Positions 11,913 to 24,063 of a stretch of DNA of 64,000 nucleotides are shown here, piece by piece. Within the stretch, counting starts at the first letter, position 1; the number at the start of each line of letters is the position of its first letter. The notes under the pieces are model-generated. The model searched no databases. It saw only the letters and a program-made list of their open reading frames with translations, and was not told the origin of the DNA. Source of the DNA: Flammulina velutipes (lineage: Eukaryota; Basidiomycota; Agaricomycetes; Agaricales; Physalacriaceae); contig CM022376.1 in the NCBI GenBank assembly GCA_011800155.1, positions 1,922,001 through 1,986,000 on the forward strand, in the 5' to 3' direction. A program made the translations under genes and the position numbers.

Positions 11913-13364
11913 CTATTCATCCAACTCATCCACCTCGTCGCCACCACCAGTTAGCTGGCCTTCCATCATATCGACAACCATGTTCATCGCGGCCTTCGAC
12001 ATCTTTGGCATCGCGCCTGGCCTCATCAACGGATGATGTTCTGGTTTGAGCTCCTCCACCTCATCTCCATCTTCACCCTCATCCTCTTCATCATCGTCAC
12101 TCCCATCATCCTCCTCCCCGCTAGCATCAGAATCTCCACCTCCCGGTGCCTCGCCAGAATCATCGTTCCCACCTCCCTCGTCCTCAGACGTTTCTGACCC
12201 ACCCTCGTAGTCTCCGTCCTCCTCATCGTCGGATGCCATCGCCAGCGAATTAATCGTCATGGGCCCTGCAGCTGCCACAGGTGCCGCAGCAGAAGCAATC
12301 TGCTTTCCCTTCGCCGACGCAGGGAGCTTTCTGTATGTCCTCACCCATTCTTTGATCCCAGTCTGCTCTCGCCCGTCGATGAACGAAAATGTCGTCTCCA
12401 ACCCATCTGTTTCATCTCCCTCCTCTCCATCCCTCCGAATGACAGTAGCAGAGCACTGCCGTCCGGTCGCGCTGATAATCCTCACATCCACGATAACCTC
12501 CGCCGCCCAAAACTCACAGGGCTTGCTCTCTCCCCATAGTATCCCCTCCTCGAAGAACCACAGCGTGCCCGTCTTCGCGCCCAGATACGCCTCCGTGCCC
12601 GCAGTCGGCTCCTTGTTACACGCACTCTTAAACACCTGCGCATCCGTCTCATACACCGGGTTTGGGAGCCCCAAGTGAGAGAGGAAGGTCTGTATATACG
12701 GCAGTGTGGCGTCTCCCTTCCCCACCGCCTTCTTTCCCTCCCCAGACGTCACGGAAACGCCTGCCGCTGCCGACGCGTCCAGTCCAAAGATCACCTGGAC
12801 AGACGCTGCAGAGTTCTTGTCCTTGTCCGGGACGTCAGAAGACAAAATGACGACAGTCCAATGGGGTTTGGTCTTGCCTCGTGTAGGGAGGATGAACGCG
12901 CGTTTCAAGATGCTTAGCGGGACCGTGGTTTCCACAGACTGGTTTGCGCCGCTCAAGAACGTAAGCGAAGTAGCCGTGACGACGAGGTCGACCTTCTTGC
13001 GGACGGGTGTGGTCGTCGAGATGGAATGAAGGATAAATTTCGGCGGCCCGTCGTCGTCGAGCTTTGCCCGCTTGGCAGACTCGGAGTTGGCATCGTCCTC
13101 GGGTGCACGCCGTCGTTTCAGCTCTGACGGTTTCAGGTGCGACTCGAGGGCTTTTCGTAAACCGTCCTGTTTGGACGGATCCCATTTTTCACCCGATGTT
13201 CGAGAGTCCGCGCCGCATACGAAGCACAGGACGTCTTCGAGCACTTCTTCATCCTCAGAGGATGTCAGAATATCTCGTAGTCTTTGTTCGAGACCTTTTG
13301 GGAGGAACACGGAAGTTGTTTCCAGGAATGTGGAAGTTGCCAGCTGTCGGGGTGATTTACTCAT
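11913..13364 (-). CDS. RTT106: histone chaperone Rtt106
   Basis: Single exon, 483 aa from the ATG at 13364; an in-frame ATG at 13427 would add 21 residues, but the family usually starts near 'MSK'. After an N-terminal helical region and a basic KRRR linker come two pleckstrin-like modules (about 130-340) with 'SILKRAFILP.RGKTK.HWTVVI' in the first and 'YLGAKTGTLWFFEEGILWGE' in the second, as in the Rtt106/Pob3-M family. The tail (about 370-483) is very rich in Asp, Glu and Gly. Rtt106 binds H3-H4, including H3 acetylated at K56, and deposits it in replication-coupled nucleosome assembly and silencing. The long acidic tail is expected for a histone chaperone. Confidence 0.88.
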   Translation of the reverse strand: MSKSPRQLATSTFLETTSVFLPKGLEQRLRDILTSSEDEEVLEDVLCFVCGADSRTSGEKWDPSKQDGLRKALESHLKPSELKRRRAPEDDANSESAKRAKLDDDGPPKFILHSISTTTPVRKKVDLVVTATSLTFLSGANQSVETTVPLSILKRAFILPTRGKTKPHWTVVILSSDVPDKDKNSAASVQVIFGLDASAAAGVSVTSGEGKKAVGKGDATLPYIQTFLSHLGLPNPVYETDAQVFKSACNKEPTAGTEAYLGAKTGTLWFFEEGILWGESKPCEFWAAEVIVDVRIISATGRQCSATVIRRDGEEGDETDGLETTFSFIDGREQTGIKEWVRTYRKLPASAKGKQIASAAAPVAAAGPMTINSLAMASDDEEDGDYEGGSETSEDEGGGNDDSGEAPGGGDSDASGEEDDGSDDDEEDEGEDGDEVEELKPEHHPLMRPGAMPKMSKAAMNMVVDMMEGQLTGGGDEVDELDE

Positions 13365-13607
13365 GAATGGCCTAAGCGACGCGTCTTTGTGTAAGCGAAC
13401 TGTTCGAGCTTGAAAGAGGGAACCCACAAAAGTGTAACAGCACTATGCAATGATGGTAAGACGATAATGAAATTGACGCATCAATGCGACGCGTGGAGGA
13501 ACGCGTGAAAGAAAACGTGATAATTGCACAGCCACTGTAAATGTGGCGCAAAAGAAATTCTTTCCATACTTCTGTATCAAGTACATGTGAGGGCATATAG
13601 ATAGATA

Positions 13608-14336
13608 CTATCAGTGGCCCCGGCATGGTTTTTGACAGGGATATGGTTATTTAATTAGTGTGGCCTCAACGAATAGTGGTATGGTTTGGGAGTGGCTGGT
13701 GAATTTTATGTACTATATCTGCTCTCTAACAAGTGTGAATATCTAAGGAAACGGAAGAGAAATGGTCGCTCAAGATGCGGCCAAAGTGATCAAGAACTCG
13801 ATGAATTACCCAACCCGCTCAATACCTCGGGAAAGACCAGCCATAAAATTCACCGACTCTCATGGCTCATTGGTTGGATACATCGGAGGGTAATGCCTCG
13901 ACAAATTTAGCATCTACAGCATGAGCGAACTAAGCAGAAGTTCCGAACGCAGTACTAACGGAGTTTGGTCGCACAGTCACACTCGAGTCCTTGACGTCTT
14001 CCCTTCGTATATGTAGTTCTATCCTTTCGACTTTGCCTGTAATACAGTTCAAGGCATGAAAACTGCTGTCGGTGAGAGTCGGTGAATTTTGCGCGGAGTC
14101 GTTCCCGAGGTATCGAGGTTATTGAGTGATTCATCAAATCTTGTCATTTCTTGATCGCTTTGGCCGCATCTTGAGCGACCATTTCTCTTCCGTTTCCTTA
14201 GATATTCACACTTGTTAGAGAGCAGATATAGTACATAAAATTCACCAGCCACTCCCAAACCATACCGCTATTCGTTGAGGCCACACTAATTAAATAACCA
14301 TATCCCTGTCAAAAACCATGCCGGGGCCACTGATAG
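13608..14336. mobile_element. foldback / MITE-like element with ~258-bp inverted arms
   Basis: Arms 13608-13865 and 14075-14336 are inverted copies of each other, nearly identical over the outer ~190 bp and diverging with small gaps towards the centre. Termini are CTATCAGTGGCCCC and its complement, and a TA dinucleotide sits at each outer edge (13606-13607, 14337-14338), consistent with TA target duplication by a Tc1/mariner- or pogo-type transposase. The ~210-bp centre holds no transposase, so the element would be non-autonomous. It sits between the RTT106 and PDX1 promoters. As RNA the arms could form a long hairpin. Confidence 0.75.
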
Positions 14337-14507
14337 TATATCTTCAGCATAATGTATCGTTTGTTACACTAGAAAGCGTGCCGCCAAGAGAACCACCCAA
14401 ATGGAGCTAATATGATGCAACCTGATGGGCGATCGATCTGAACGGGTCTCCGTTCACGAAATTTTGACTCGACGTTCCTCTCTCTTTTACTTCCACCATC
14501 TCCAAAA

Positions 14508-15906
14508 ATGTCGACGCCACAAAGACCTTCGTCTCCCGCTCAGATCCAAGGTGCACTGGGCACGTCGGCAGCACCCTCTGTGGCGCCGTCTCGTTCAGCT
14601 GGCCCCGGTAGCAGTCTCGGAACGTTCGGGGTACGTCTGCTATGCTCTATCTGAAATTAGATGCTCACAACGTTATAGGTAAAATCAGGATTAGCTCAAA
14701 TGCTAAAGGTTCTTTAGCATGTCCATGTATCAGCGATACTATCTCCTCATCGTTATCGTTCCAGGGAGGCGTGATCATGGATGTTGTCAACGCTGAGCAG
14801 GCGCGCATAGCCGAGGAAGCTGGCGCATGTGCAGTCATGGCTCTGGAGCGTGTTCCCGCCGATATCCGTGCCGAGGGCGGTGTGGCTAGGATGGTATGTT
14901 CGTCGTATCGCTCTCTCAATCCAGATTCCTCACCACTCGACAGAGCGATCCAGCGATGATCAAGGAAATTGTCGCTGCAGTCACCATCCCAGTTATGGCA
15001 AAAGCGCGTATCGGTCACTTTGTCGAAGCCCAAATTCTACAGAGCATCGGTGTTGATTACATCGACGAGAGTGAGGTTCTTACACCTGCGGACGACGAGC
15101 ATCATATAGTCAAGCACTCCTTCAAGGCTAGTGCATCTTGCGTGAGGTTATGTCGATGGCCTCAACTCTCATTGCTAGGTCCCTTTCGTCTGCGGCGCGA
15201 AGGATCTTGGGGAAGCCCTTCGCCGGATCGCAGAAGGTGCAGCTATGATTCGTACCAAAGGCGAGGCTGGAACAGGAAATGTCGTCGAAGCGTTAGTTAT
15301 CCCAGTATCATTCCATGATCCTTTCTCACATCGTTCTCAGCGTCCGTCACACACGTAAAATCAACTCCGAAATACGCAAAGTCTCTTCAATGAGTGAAGA
15401 AGAGCTATACGCTTTCGCACGGGACATCCGCGCTCCATTCCACTTGGTTAAGGAGACCGCCCGTCTGAAGAAACTCCCAGTAGTCAACTTTGCGGCTGGA
15501 GGTCTTGCGACCCCTGCCGACGCTGCTCTAATGATGCAGCTTGGATGTGATGGTGGTAAGTGTGGCGCCCGCGGGACTGGATATTTCGCTGATTTAGTTG
15601 GCTAGTCTTCGTCGGTTCCGGAATCTTCAAGGTATGCATATTCTCCGCCTCATCGTAGTACATAGGTTTGACGAAGAGTAGTCGGGTGATGCCGCTAAAC
15701 GCGCCAAAGCTATCGTCCAAGCCGTTACGCACTACAACAACCCCACAGTACTGGCTGAGGTATCCGAAGATCTCGGCGCGGCAATGGTCGGTCTGACTAT
15801 GTGAGCAGCTCTGGATTGTGTGATTCTTGATATCTGGATCTCTAATTCGTCGTTTTCTAGTGATGCTAATCTGAAGGGAGGACACATGGCCCAGCGTGGG
15901 TGGTAA
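14508..15906 (+). CDS. PDX1: pyridoxal 5'-phosphate synthase subunit Pdx1/Snz1
   Basis: Nine exons: 14508-14630, 14679-14708, 14765-14893, 14944-15126, 15179-15291, 15341-15555, 15606-15631, 15682-15800, 15861-15906; 327 aa. The protein is the (beta/alpha)8 synthase that makes PLP from ribose 5-phosphate (or ribulose 5-phosphate), glyceraldehyde 3-phosphate and ammonia supplied by Pdx2/Sno. Active-site residues are present: Asp in GGVIMD (57), the imine lysine in [10 protein letters not shown] (114) and the second lysine in [12 protein letters not shown] (182). The C-terminus [13 protein letters not shown] is intact. The fourth intron (15127-15178) starts with GC rather than GT. A Ser/Pro-rich 40-residue N-terminal extension precedes the core, as in other fungal Snz proteins. 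Confidence 0.93.
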
Positions 15907-16338
15907 TTTATGATTAAGTAACTGTACAAGTCATGTTCAACACGGGCACAAACTAAGTATGCAATGTATATCGTTATGTGGATGTTTCAAGGGCACTTCA
16001 GGCTGTAGTAGATAAAACAAGGGGAGACGGAGATCACTCTAAAGATTTGGGTGGCGCATCTTGCCTACGAAAGAAAGATACCTTCAATAAGTTGTTTCGA
16101 GGATACAATGACAACACGATGGGTGTGCACAGTGAACCCCTCATATTGGAACGATATAAAAAGAATGAATTGTCATAATAATCTCCAGAGGAAAGTTACA
16201 CGTCCCGGGAACTCATGTGGTATAAATGGCAACGTTCCACGGGCATGAAGACAAGAATCCTAGCGGAGTAGAAATTGAGGAGGAGGAGGAATACAGGGAC
16301 GAGGAAAAAGAGAGAAGATAGAGTGTGCAGATACTCGT
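15907..16338. other. intergenic between convergent genes
   Basis: Space between the 3' ends of PDX1 and the minus-strand gene at 16339-17246. Expected to contain both 3' UTRs. No repeat, RNA gene or further exon was seen. Confidence 0.4.
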
Positions 16339-17246
16339 TTATCGAGGAAAGAAGAAATGAGTGTCGGAGTGTGACTTGGAGTGTCGATGCCGTTCCTTGA
16401 AGGGATTGCGGTTGGGGCGGTGGTCAGGCCTCGAGCCAACCATGTCTGTGTCTTGTCCCTCAGGTGCGTACCCCCTGTTCTTCCATAGCTGGAAGTTTCC
16501 ATCAGGGGATACATGTGGCGAAGGGGTGGACTCGGGACGTGAACCGGGGTGTTGGTAGCTAGACTGAGTAGCATTTGGACTGTGTTTTCTCAAATCTGGT
16601 CGCCAGTCGAAGAGATTCCAACGCCGGCGGGAAGGCCCCGATGTGGAAGGAGTGTCGTGGCGTGACTCCGAGAGGGCTCTGTGGCGCGACATGTCACTGT
16701 GTTGGGTAGCCTTCAAGTCTCCGTCTGTTTGCACAAAACCGATTTCAGACTCGGTGTATGGATGTTTCCGAGAGGGATTGGGTATCTGCGGTCTCGAAGG
16801 CGCGCTGACAGACCGTACGGCCTGGGTGGGTCCTCCTCGGTTTGACTGGTGCTTCCGGACAAAGTATCCCACATATTCCGATAGGTCTTTTGCTGTAAAC
16901 ATGGCGCCTGCAACCCCAATGTGTGGCCGAACACTCATCTTGGTGGGCTTGTTTGTTCCGTTCTCCAGTAAAACTACATGAAGGTTATCCTCGCCCTGAG
17001 ACCGACCCGCATTTCTCTTTGAGAAGTGACCCTTGATCTTACGAGTGGATCTTAAAAGCAATCATTAGCTATTGTAGAACAGCGTATGGTAAGAAAACTT
17101 TTATACCTGCCCAGCTGCTCTGCAAGGATCGATATTAGGACCGGAAGGGGGTCAGGAGTGAAGTTCAAGTGTACATCATCAAGTACAGAGATCAAGAACT
17201 GATCTTCAGGATGGTGCGCCTCCCGATTGACCAGTGGCTGAGACAT
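16339..17246 (-). CDS. hypothetical protein, disordered C-terminus
   Basis: Two exons, 17107-17246 and 16339-17050, with a 56-nt intron; 283 aa. The first ~110 residues look folded: 'DQFLISVLDDVHLNF', a leucine-rich helix, a basic stretch and 'NLHVVLLENGTNK.TKMSVRPHIGVAGAMF' followed by 'AKDLSEYVGYFV'. The rest is low-complexity and rich in Ser, Pro, His and Arg. No family was recognised. The coherent N-terminal pattern and in-phase splice support a real gene. Confidence 0.6.
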
Positions 17247-17680
17247 TGCTGGGAAGGAATGCCTGTACTATCCCTCTCGAAATCATTATAAGCAATTTGC
17301 TTGACAAGAGCTTTTGTCTGTAGAATCATCGCGTTGCTATACCACACAATAAACCGACCCCACTAACATCACTCTCAGAGCGGTTGCGATGTACAGCTTG
17401 AACAAGCGTACGTTGTGTGCGTGGGAACAATAGCCACGTGTGATTGATCTGCGTATTCAGACACACGGCTGAACTCTACTATCGGCTGACGAGCATTGAT
17501 GAGTCCCATTGGCATCTGAAGATCGCAACATATGTTATATATCTCTCTCCAGGAGTAGATAACCACCCAGGCGGAGCGGGTGAAATTGTATCCTCATTAC
17601 AATAAGAGCTCAGAGCATAATCTTAAACAAATTGGGTCTGAATCCCACTGGTCTTCTCGTCCTGGGTTGAATCTGATCCT
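17247..17680. other. intergenic
   Basis: Upstream region of the 16339-17246 gene and 3' flank of DUF6535 paralogue 2. No coding exon or RNA gene was recognised. Confidence 0.4.
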
Positions 17681-20634
17681 CTACTGCGGATGAATGTATG
17701 CTAAAAGCTGAGTTAGCCAATATCTATGGATTTTATGAACGAAACAAACCTCAAGCTGATGTCCTTGACATGTATGCAAAGTTTGGTACAGTAGATGCTT
17801 CAAATCATCATATGTACCGTATGAAAGGTGAAGCAGGGAGTTGAAAGGATGATATCCACAGCGCTCGTTGGCGCAATAATTGTAAGCCTCCTGCCCCTTC
17901 GCCGATGATAAGAAGCTGGTAAGCTCTTTGCCACATCGGGTCCATGCTGCGCATCCCGAAATCTCAGCCAGTTTCTGCAGTGTCTGCCTTCGCTCTGTAT
18001 CAGCGAGCAGAACCAGTTTGGATATGCGGAACAAGTTGGTTGGTCCCAGGTACTGCAGAGTTTCGCTATACTCGATTGGACTGGTGCGCTGGAGAACCTC
18101 CAAACCCTTCACGTACGCGGAAGCCAAAAACGGATAACTCAAATCGTACGAAAATTCCCGACGTGGAACTTCTAGCTCATGCCACGCCAAAAGTACGCTC
18201 TCAATTTCCTCCAACCACCGCCGTTCACGTAGTGAGCGGTAGATAATGACAGACGCATGGGGCGCCACGGGTAGAAAATCCAATAAATCGGTGATGAGAG
18301 GAGAGGGAAGTCTCGGAGACGGGGCAAAAGTGATGTCCAAAATTCTCCCTAGGATAGAGGGAGTAAGCAGAGGGGTCATGTGTTGCTGGAGGTCTGGATC
18401 CAGGTTGAAGGATCGAAAGAGGAACAGGCAAGCGTCCATCTTTTCACCCGTAGTCAACGAATCTGTTTCGACGAAGTCGTCCGCGCACACAACGTCGAGG
18501 AAGGCGTGGAACGAGGGAACGATTAACTCTGGGTGTCGATGTACAGTGTGGTCACCGACCGGAGGTTCCATGCCGATATACAACTCGATACACTGCCATA
18601 GTTCCTCCTTCCAAATGCCAACCGATCGCACTGAGGGCGACATCAAAAGGTTGAGTTGAAGTGCAATATCCGATGGGAGTTCAGGTGGAAAGCATTGGAA
18701 AGAGTCATATTGATTCAAGACCAGCTTCGTAAAGGAGGGAAACATGAACTCCTCGATTGCGCATCGCAGTGTGAATGCTTTGTTTGTGTCCTCTCCATCA
18801 AGGATGGTCAAAGGACAAGCATCGAGGCCAAGGGGAAATAAGACGGTGAGTGTAGCGAGCTCTTTGCGAGCTCGACGACAGTTGGTGTATTTAGCACACC
18901 GGTGAGTTCCAATAATAATAGAGAGCACGGCATGCCAGACTTTCGAGTCTTGCACCTCAACGTCTAGCCATCCAGCACCTTTGTGTAACGCACTGGTCAT
19001 AACCAACGCCCACGAAAGGACGTCCATCTTGATCGTGGGGTTTATAAGCTGAGCGCGAAGAAATTCGGCAGCCTGAAGAGGACGATGGTCATAGTTTGCC
19101 AGGATGGATAGATGCTGGTCGCCCGACTCCGAGCCGGTCAGGCAACGGGGAAGGGCAAAATCGTCCTGGATCCTCGAGAGGGCCCGAAAGAGACGTTCGT
19201 ACACCGGCCTGTCCACAACACGTTGTTTGATGGATGCCATTATGGTGACCTTCAATGATGGAATAGCTTCACTAATGGCCATGGAGTCTTGCAGAGGGAG
19301 ATTGCTGACGGCTTGCATGACTACACGCTGGACGGATGAGTTCGACGACGCATTGAACAGCCAGGAGAGGCATTGTATATCAATGCTGTTTGCGTCACAG
19401 TCGACTCGCTCTTTCTCTAGAGCTTTGAGGGACGGTAGCTCTTTTGATGTCATACCCAGTCCCCCATTGACGGCACCGTCGTCTTTGTGCGATTCCGAGG
19501 ACCCACCGGGTGGGAACAAGATCATGACACGTTCGAGTTGTCGCCACAAGTAGCGCGAAAGCGAATGAGAGTGAATGGTCAGCGGGGTCTTGTACGGGCA
19601 TCCATGTTTGAAGAGTGGAAGGAGGTTCGTGGTGATGTAGACGCCAAAGGCGGCGGCGGCGATAGAACCAATAACACCAGCTATCGTCGTATCGAGTGAG
19701 CATAGGAACACTGTGAGTCCAGCGAAGAAGACGCCGAGGGAGACATGCATAAGGACCGGGAGGAGACCGATGATGACGGGAACCTGCCACTGCTGCAAGC
19801 TCATGTACCTGAACTGGCGGATGCGACTACGGTCGCGGGGCGTGCCAGATGGAACAGACATGTATTGGTGTATCCACTGCTTTGTCAAAACAGCAATAAG
19901 CGCTGTCGTTAGACTCAGCGCAAGGCTCGTGAACCAAAGGCCGTTGACCCAAAGCGCGGATAGGCTAGGTCTGAATGAGGCGGCCGTGTTGGTGGAGCGC
20001 GGAATGCTCAGAACGCCTTCGGTGCCGTTGAGGATGGCGGCACGGATGAGTTCGGAGACCTCGTTCATCTTGGACGCGTTGATCTCCTGGAAGTTAGGTT
20101 GGAGATTTTGGCACGTTTGTGAGACGAAGGTGGTGACGACGGCAGAGAATAGTCCAGCCTATACACGCTCATTCAGAAAACACCCAAACAGTGCTGTAAA
20201 ACTCACGAAAACAAGCAGCACATCCAGCGCGTCTCTCCAGTTCTCAACCATCTCAGAGTCGAATTTACCACATTCATCTAAGAAAACCTTCCAGATCCTA
20301 GCCATGGGGCCCATCTCTTGGTATTCCTCGTCCTCCGGATATTTCTGTTCGTAGTCGAAGGGGTCATTCGCTGCGTGGCGCAATTCAGTCAACGATGGAA
20401 ACCAGACTAGATAAATTGCTCACCCCTTTGAGAATGTCCTTCAGCGGTTCGGATACCCATGAGCGTGTGCTTGGTTGTTCTGGGAGCGGAATAAAAAGTC
20501 GGGATGGGAAAGGTGGGTCCATTCTGCGCATCGACATTCGACGCGTCAACAGGATGGCCAGAGTAATTACCGGCACTGGGGAGGTCAGTGTTGTAAAGCG
20601 TAGAGCTGCCTGAAGGAGGAGGGGAATCTGCCAT
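17681..20634 (-). CDS. DUF6535 membrane protein (paralogue 2)
   Basis: Three exons, 20424-20634, 20207-20370 and 17681-20158, about 950 aa; introns are 53 and 48 nt at the same positions and phases as in paralogue 1. Exon 2 encodes the DUF6535 hallmark 'DPFDYEQKYPEDEEYQEMGP' and the 'DALDVLLVF' helix, and exon 3 continues with the membrane segments and a long helical C-terminal region alignable with 5109-7577. A 42-nt GT-AG segment near the 3' end could be an intron, but removing it does not change frame or stop. The two genes have the same strand and structure, differ at many residues, and are clearly an older duplication. Function unknown. Confidence 0.82.
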
Positions 20635-20824
20635 GGTCGTGGCGCAAAATCAAGCGGAACAGCTAAGAGAATGTGGGGACTATCTATCACACAGGATCCG
20701 CGTCTGGTGATTTTCTAGTTCCAGCCCTAAAAGCACCGTGTTTTCTTCCTCGAGGGGAATAAGACCGTCCTTCATTCCGTTGAAAGCTAGCCTGTTGCCT
20801 TGACAAGTGCCAGATTCCGTATGT

Positions 20825-20846
20825 GGGACAAGGGCATCTTCGACCT
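20825..20846 (-). promoter_or_regulatory. conserved upstream block shared by the two DUF6535 genes (copy 2)
   Basis: Identical over 22 nt to 8118-8139 and located 191 bp upstream of the paralogue 2 start, in the same orientation to its gene. It includes an ATG that would open a 16-codon upstream ORF beginning Met-Pro-Leu-Ser. Confidence 0.4.
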
Positions 20847-21120
20847 TGGGAGTCCAGATAACATGGTTGATGAAAATTGTGAAGTAGGCGGTAATCCGTG
20901 TTTTATTGGGAACAAGGACCTATATTGGGGGACGAGTCGGAGGAATGAACTTGATTCAATGATTGGTGGTGGTATGTTGTAAAATATGGTTGACCTAAAC
21001 GACATGCTCAAAGCCGATGATGGCCGAACAGGGTAATCAGCGACTCCTGGCACCACAGGGACGATAGACATAGACACCCTCCCTAGCTTAGCCACTTACG
21101 CCTCCCAATCACATCCACCA

Positions 21121-21400
21121 TGCCTATCATGATTAGTGATAATGGCGAGGAGAACTTTCAATTCTTGCCGTAAGTCATTTCTTAGCTCGTGTTACACCAT
21201 GTTGAGGAAGGTCTAGGAGAAGCGACAATGTCGTTCGATATCCTGGTACACGACGCAATGTACAGGTCGAGAACATGTGGCGTAGCTTGATCAGGTATGA
21301 TCAGTCTGATTCTTGAGTCTTGACTGCATTACTGACTCATCTAAAGATATCCACGCGGACTATGGAATCCTCTTCATATGACTATTATTTCAATCATCGC
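21121..21400 (+). pseudogene. possible integrase-core fragment
   Basis: Short in-frame pieces joined by plausible introns read like the last part of a basidiomycete integrase-core protein: SDNGEENF (acidic residue followed by G.EN) and, after a splice, TRRNVQVENMWRSL, resembling the family's '..HN.RIERLW.D'. Nothing upstream or downstream completes it. Low confidence; the resemblance could be chance. Confidence 0.3.
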
Positions 21401-21454
21401 AGACCTAGAATAGTAGTGATTCATGAATAGATAACTGCATGTACAACTATCAAC

Positions 21455-23742
21455 CTATTCACTAAAGAAATGTTCCCATCTCATTCGTACTATCTCCTCA
21501 TCCTCTGCGCTAAGCTGCTCCCTCAGTGCGACAAGATCCTTAAACATCAAAGTGTCCAAACGATCGACCTTGCATAGAATATGCTCCACGGTTAGAATGT
21601 TGAAGTTCATTCGTTCCCGAAGATGTAAAGGCAGAATTTGAACCAGAAAGTCGTGTACGTCTGTTATCGCATTAGCGACGGCTGCCACACTGTCGACCTG
21701 GTAGCCCAAAAGAATTAATCCCTTCAGTGCTCCTTTGTCCTCGAGTTTACTGCATAGAAGTGTGGCAAGCTCTTCAGGCGAGGGCATTAATGCAGCGCCA
21801 GCGATAGCGTAATCGCCTGCCAGGACTAGTGCACCGAGAGGACCTAATCCATTGAATGCCTTGACCGAACGTTTGTTGACCCTCGTCTTGACCTTTAACA
21901 AGTGGTTATAGAGCCAAGAGAAATTTGGGCGTTGTGCGTGTACGAGCCAGTTGGTGACCAATGGATCCTGAACACTACGTGCGTAGGAAGCCACCACATC
22001 TAAACTCCTTCTGGTCCAGCTGCCATAGGCATTGGAGTTGCAGAAATACTCCTCTTCCATCTGGTTCCCGTCCTCATCCTCAACGTCATCTATTGCTGCC
22101 AACCATTCGTCAAGATCGTGAAAGACAGTGTGTCGCTGTTCTAGCAGGAAACGACTATTGTGGGTGACAGCTCGATAGATGACAGCACTGAAAAGGCCAT
22201 AGGCTGTATGAAGATGTGGTGGGCTGAATGGCCCATTGTCGAGGACAACAGCACGCGACTGCGCTAGGTCACGCCATGGGTTTTGCTTGTCGCTATAGTC
22301 CTTGATATGCTCCACAAATGCTTGATACTTGATGTCAAACGCTGCCACAGCGTACGATGATTCCGGATTACTGGGTGGAGGAATGAAGTTGTCGACAGCA
22401 GCCAGAGGATATAATGGTTCAAGAAGTGTGCGCAGACGATCCAGACCTACGGAGGATGAAGACCAGGAAAATGGAGGTGGTACATGCATAGAGGGGGACC
22501 ATGGACAGCCAATGGTGTCTTTGAGTTTTTGAGGAAGATATCGTTGGGCGTCTGAACGCCAGATATCCACGATAGTATCAATGTCGTCCACAACGCCACA
22601 CTCCTCTTTTGATCCATGCCTGATGTGCCTGTTACACCACTGTCGTACGCGCGCCAGCGTTGGAGCAGAGTCTCCCAGACCATTGAAAAGATCTCTCTTC
22701 AAATGGGTGCATCCTAGAAGGACACGTCGAACTAGCAGAATGCCTGGTCCATATGAAGCAACCAGACGGAAGACTAGCTCTGCCTGTGGACGTCCGGCAG
22801 TGAAGGTACTCTTGAAGTCCAGCCATGAAGCTACTGTTTTCAGAACACGGTCCTTGACCAGGTCAGATGGGAGATTGTAGCGAGGGTTCTGGGGAAATGT
22901 CATTGTTACGTTGGCCCGACTGCGAGGAATATTGAGGGTGGGAATATAAATGGATGCATCCCAGACTTTGATAGGTTGCGTTCGAGCTAACCGAGGAGAC
23001 TCAAAGGCCATTTGGATATCCTGGCAAAGACGCGTCAACCAATTCTTCTTCGACGCTAATGCCTCATCAACCTCTGCCTCTAACCATTTCCACATTGCCA
23101 TGCTATGCAGCAGAAAGCACTGCTCGTGAATCCGCGCCGTCATATCACTAGCATCACTCTGTGCCTTCAACCACCGGATATGATCTGCAGCAGCTGACGC
23201 GCGGCCTACAGCATCCTCTTTCGCGACAACAGCATCGCAAAACGATGACCAGCTCTCCCAATCCTCACCAATAACTTCCATGGTACAGGCTTTGAGCTCG
23301 TGTCTTGTCATTTCGAGTTCACTTAGAGTGAGCGCTTCCATGAGTGGAGGTTCAACGATGGTGTCATTGGTGTCCAACATAGTGTCCGGCGTCAATGAAA
23401 AGTTCACTGATGAATAAACGTTGGTACGATACATCCATAGAACACTATCTTGTGTTACCTGATGCACTGCTATTAGGCTTCTGCTTTCCCTTCCCTTTCC
23501 TCTTTGGTGCAGCTTCCTCCAGAGAAGTGACAATCTTCCGACACTTGCGAACTGGTCGTTTATCCGTGGCATCGTGCTCTGACTCCTCATCAGAGGACAC
23601 AACATCCTTGCGGGCTTGCTTGCGCTTGCGTGGAACTACTGTGGAGTCAATAGGATCTAACGCGCCTGCTCCATCAGGAAATGCCCTCCTGCTCTCGGTT
23701 AACCTAAGTCTATCAGGTACACTTAGGTTACTCAGGTGCAGC
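21455..23742 (-). CDS. unknown protein, 5' end incomplete
   Basis: A long exon 21455-23406 joins by an in-phase 52-nt intron to an upstream exon beginning at 23459 and open to about 23742. The C-terminal ~650 residues are rich in Trp and Leu, predicted mostly helical, and match no family I recognise. The upstream exon encodes a basic, Ser/Asp-rich linker with PRKRKQARKD and RPVRKCRKI, which could be nuclear signals. Upstream of ~23742 the frame closes and the sequence turns into the AT-rich repeat island, so the true N-terminus is missing, either truncated by the repeats or beyond an unseen intron. Proteins of this style are common as lineage-specific families in Agaricomycete repeat-rich regions; that is an inference. 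Confidence 0.55.
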
Positions 23743-24063
23743 TAAACCTGAAGACAAGGTTCAGATCAAGGTTATACCTGAAGCAGACTGAGGTGAACTA
23801 ATAGTAACACTAAGTATACCTCAAACAACTAAAGTATACTGTAGGTATTGTCTTGTCTTGAACCTTTACTGCCTGGAAACTTATGTATAACTTCAGGTAT
23901 AGTCTTGTGCTCAAGCTTAGCTGAAGGTTCACAAGAGGAATCCTTCAGTTCATCCTCAAGCAGTAACTAGAGATCTCAATAATACTTGACATTTTAGTTA
24001 AAGATAGCAGAAAATAAATGTCTCATTAAAAGCAATAGTATGATATAATGATTGAATAATAAA

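Noticed and set aside
13686..14258. Matching short ORFs in the two arms of the foldback element
   Set aside because: They are the same arm sequence read twice in opposite directions, not a gene pair.
17740..17800. 42-nt GT-AG intron near the end of DUF6535 paralogue 2
   Set aside because: Possible, but shorter than nearly all introns here, and the frame stays open without it; left as exon.
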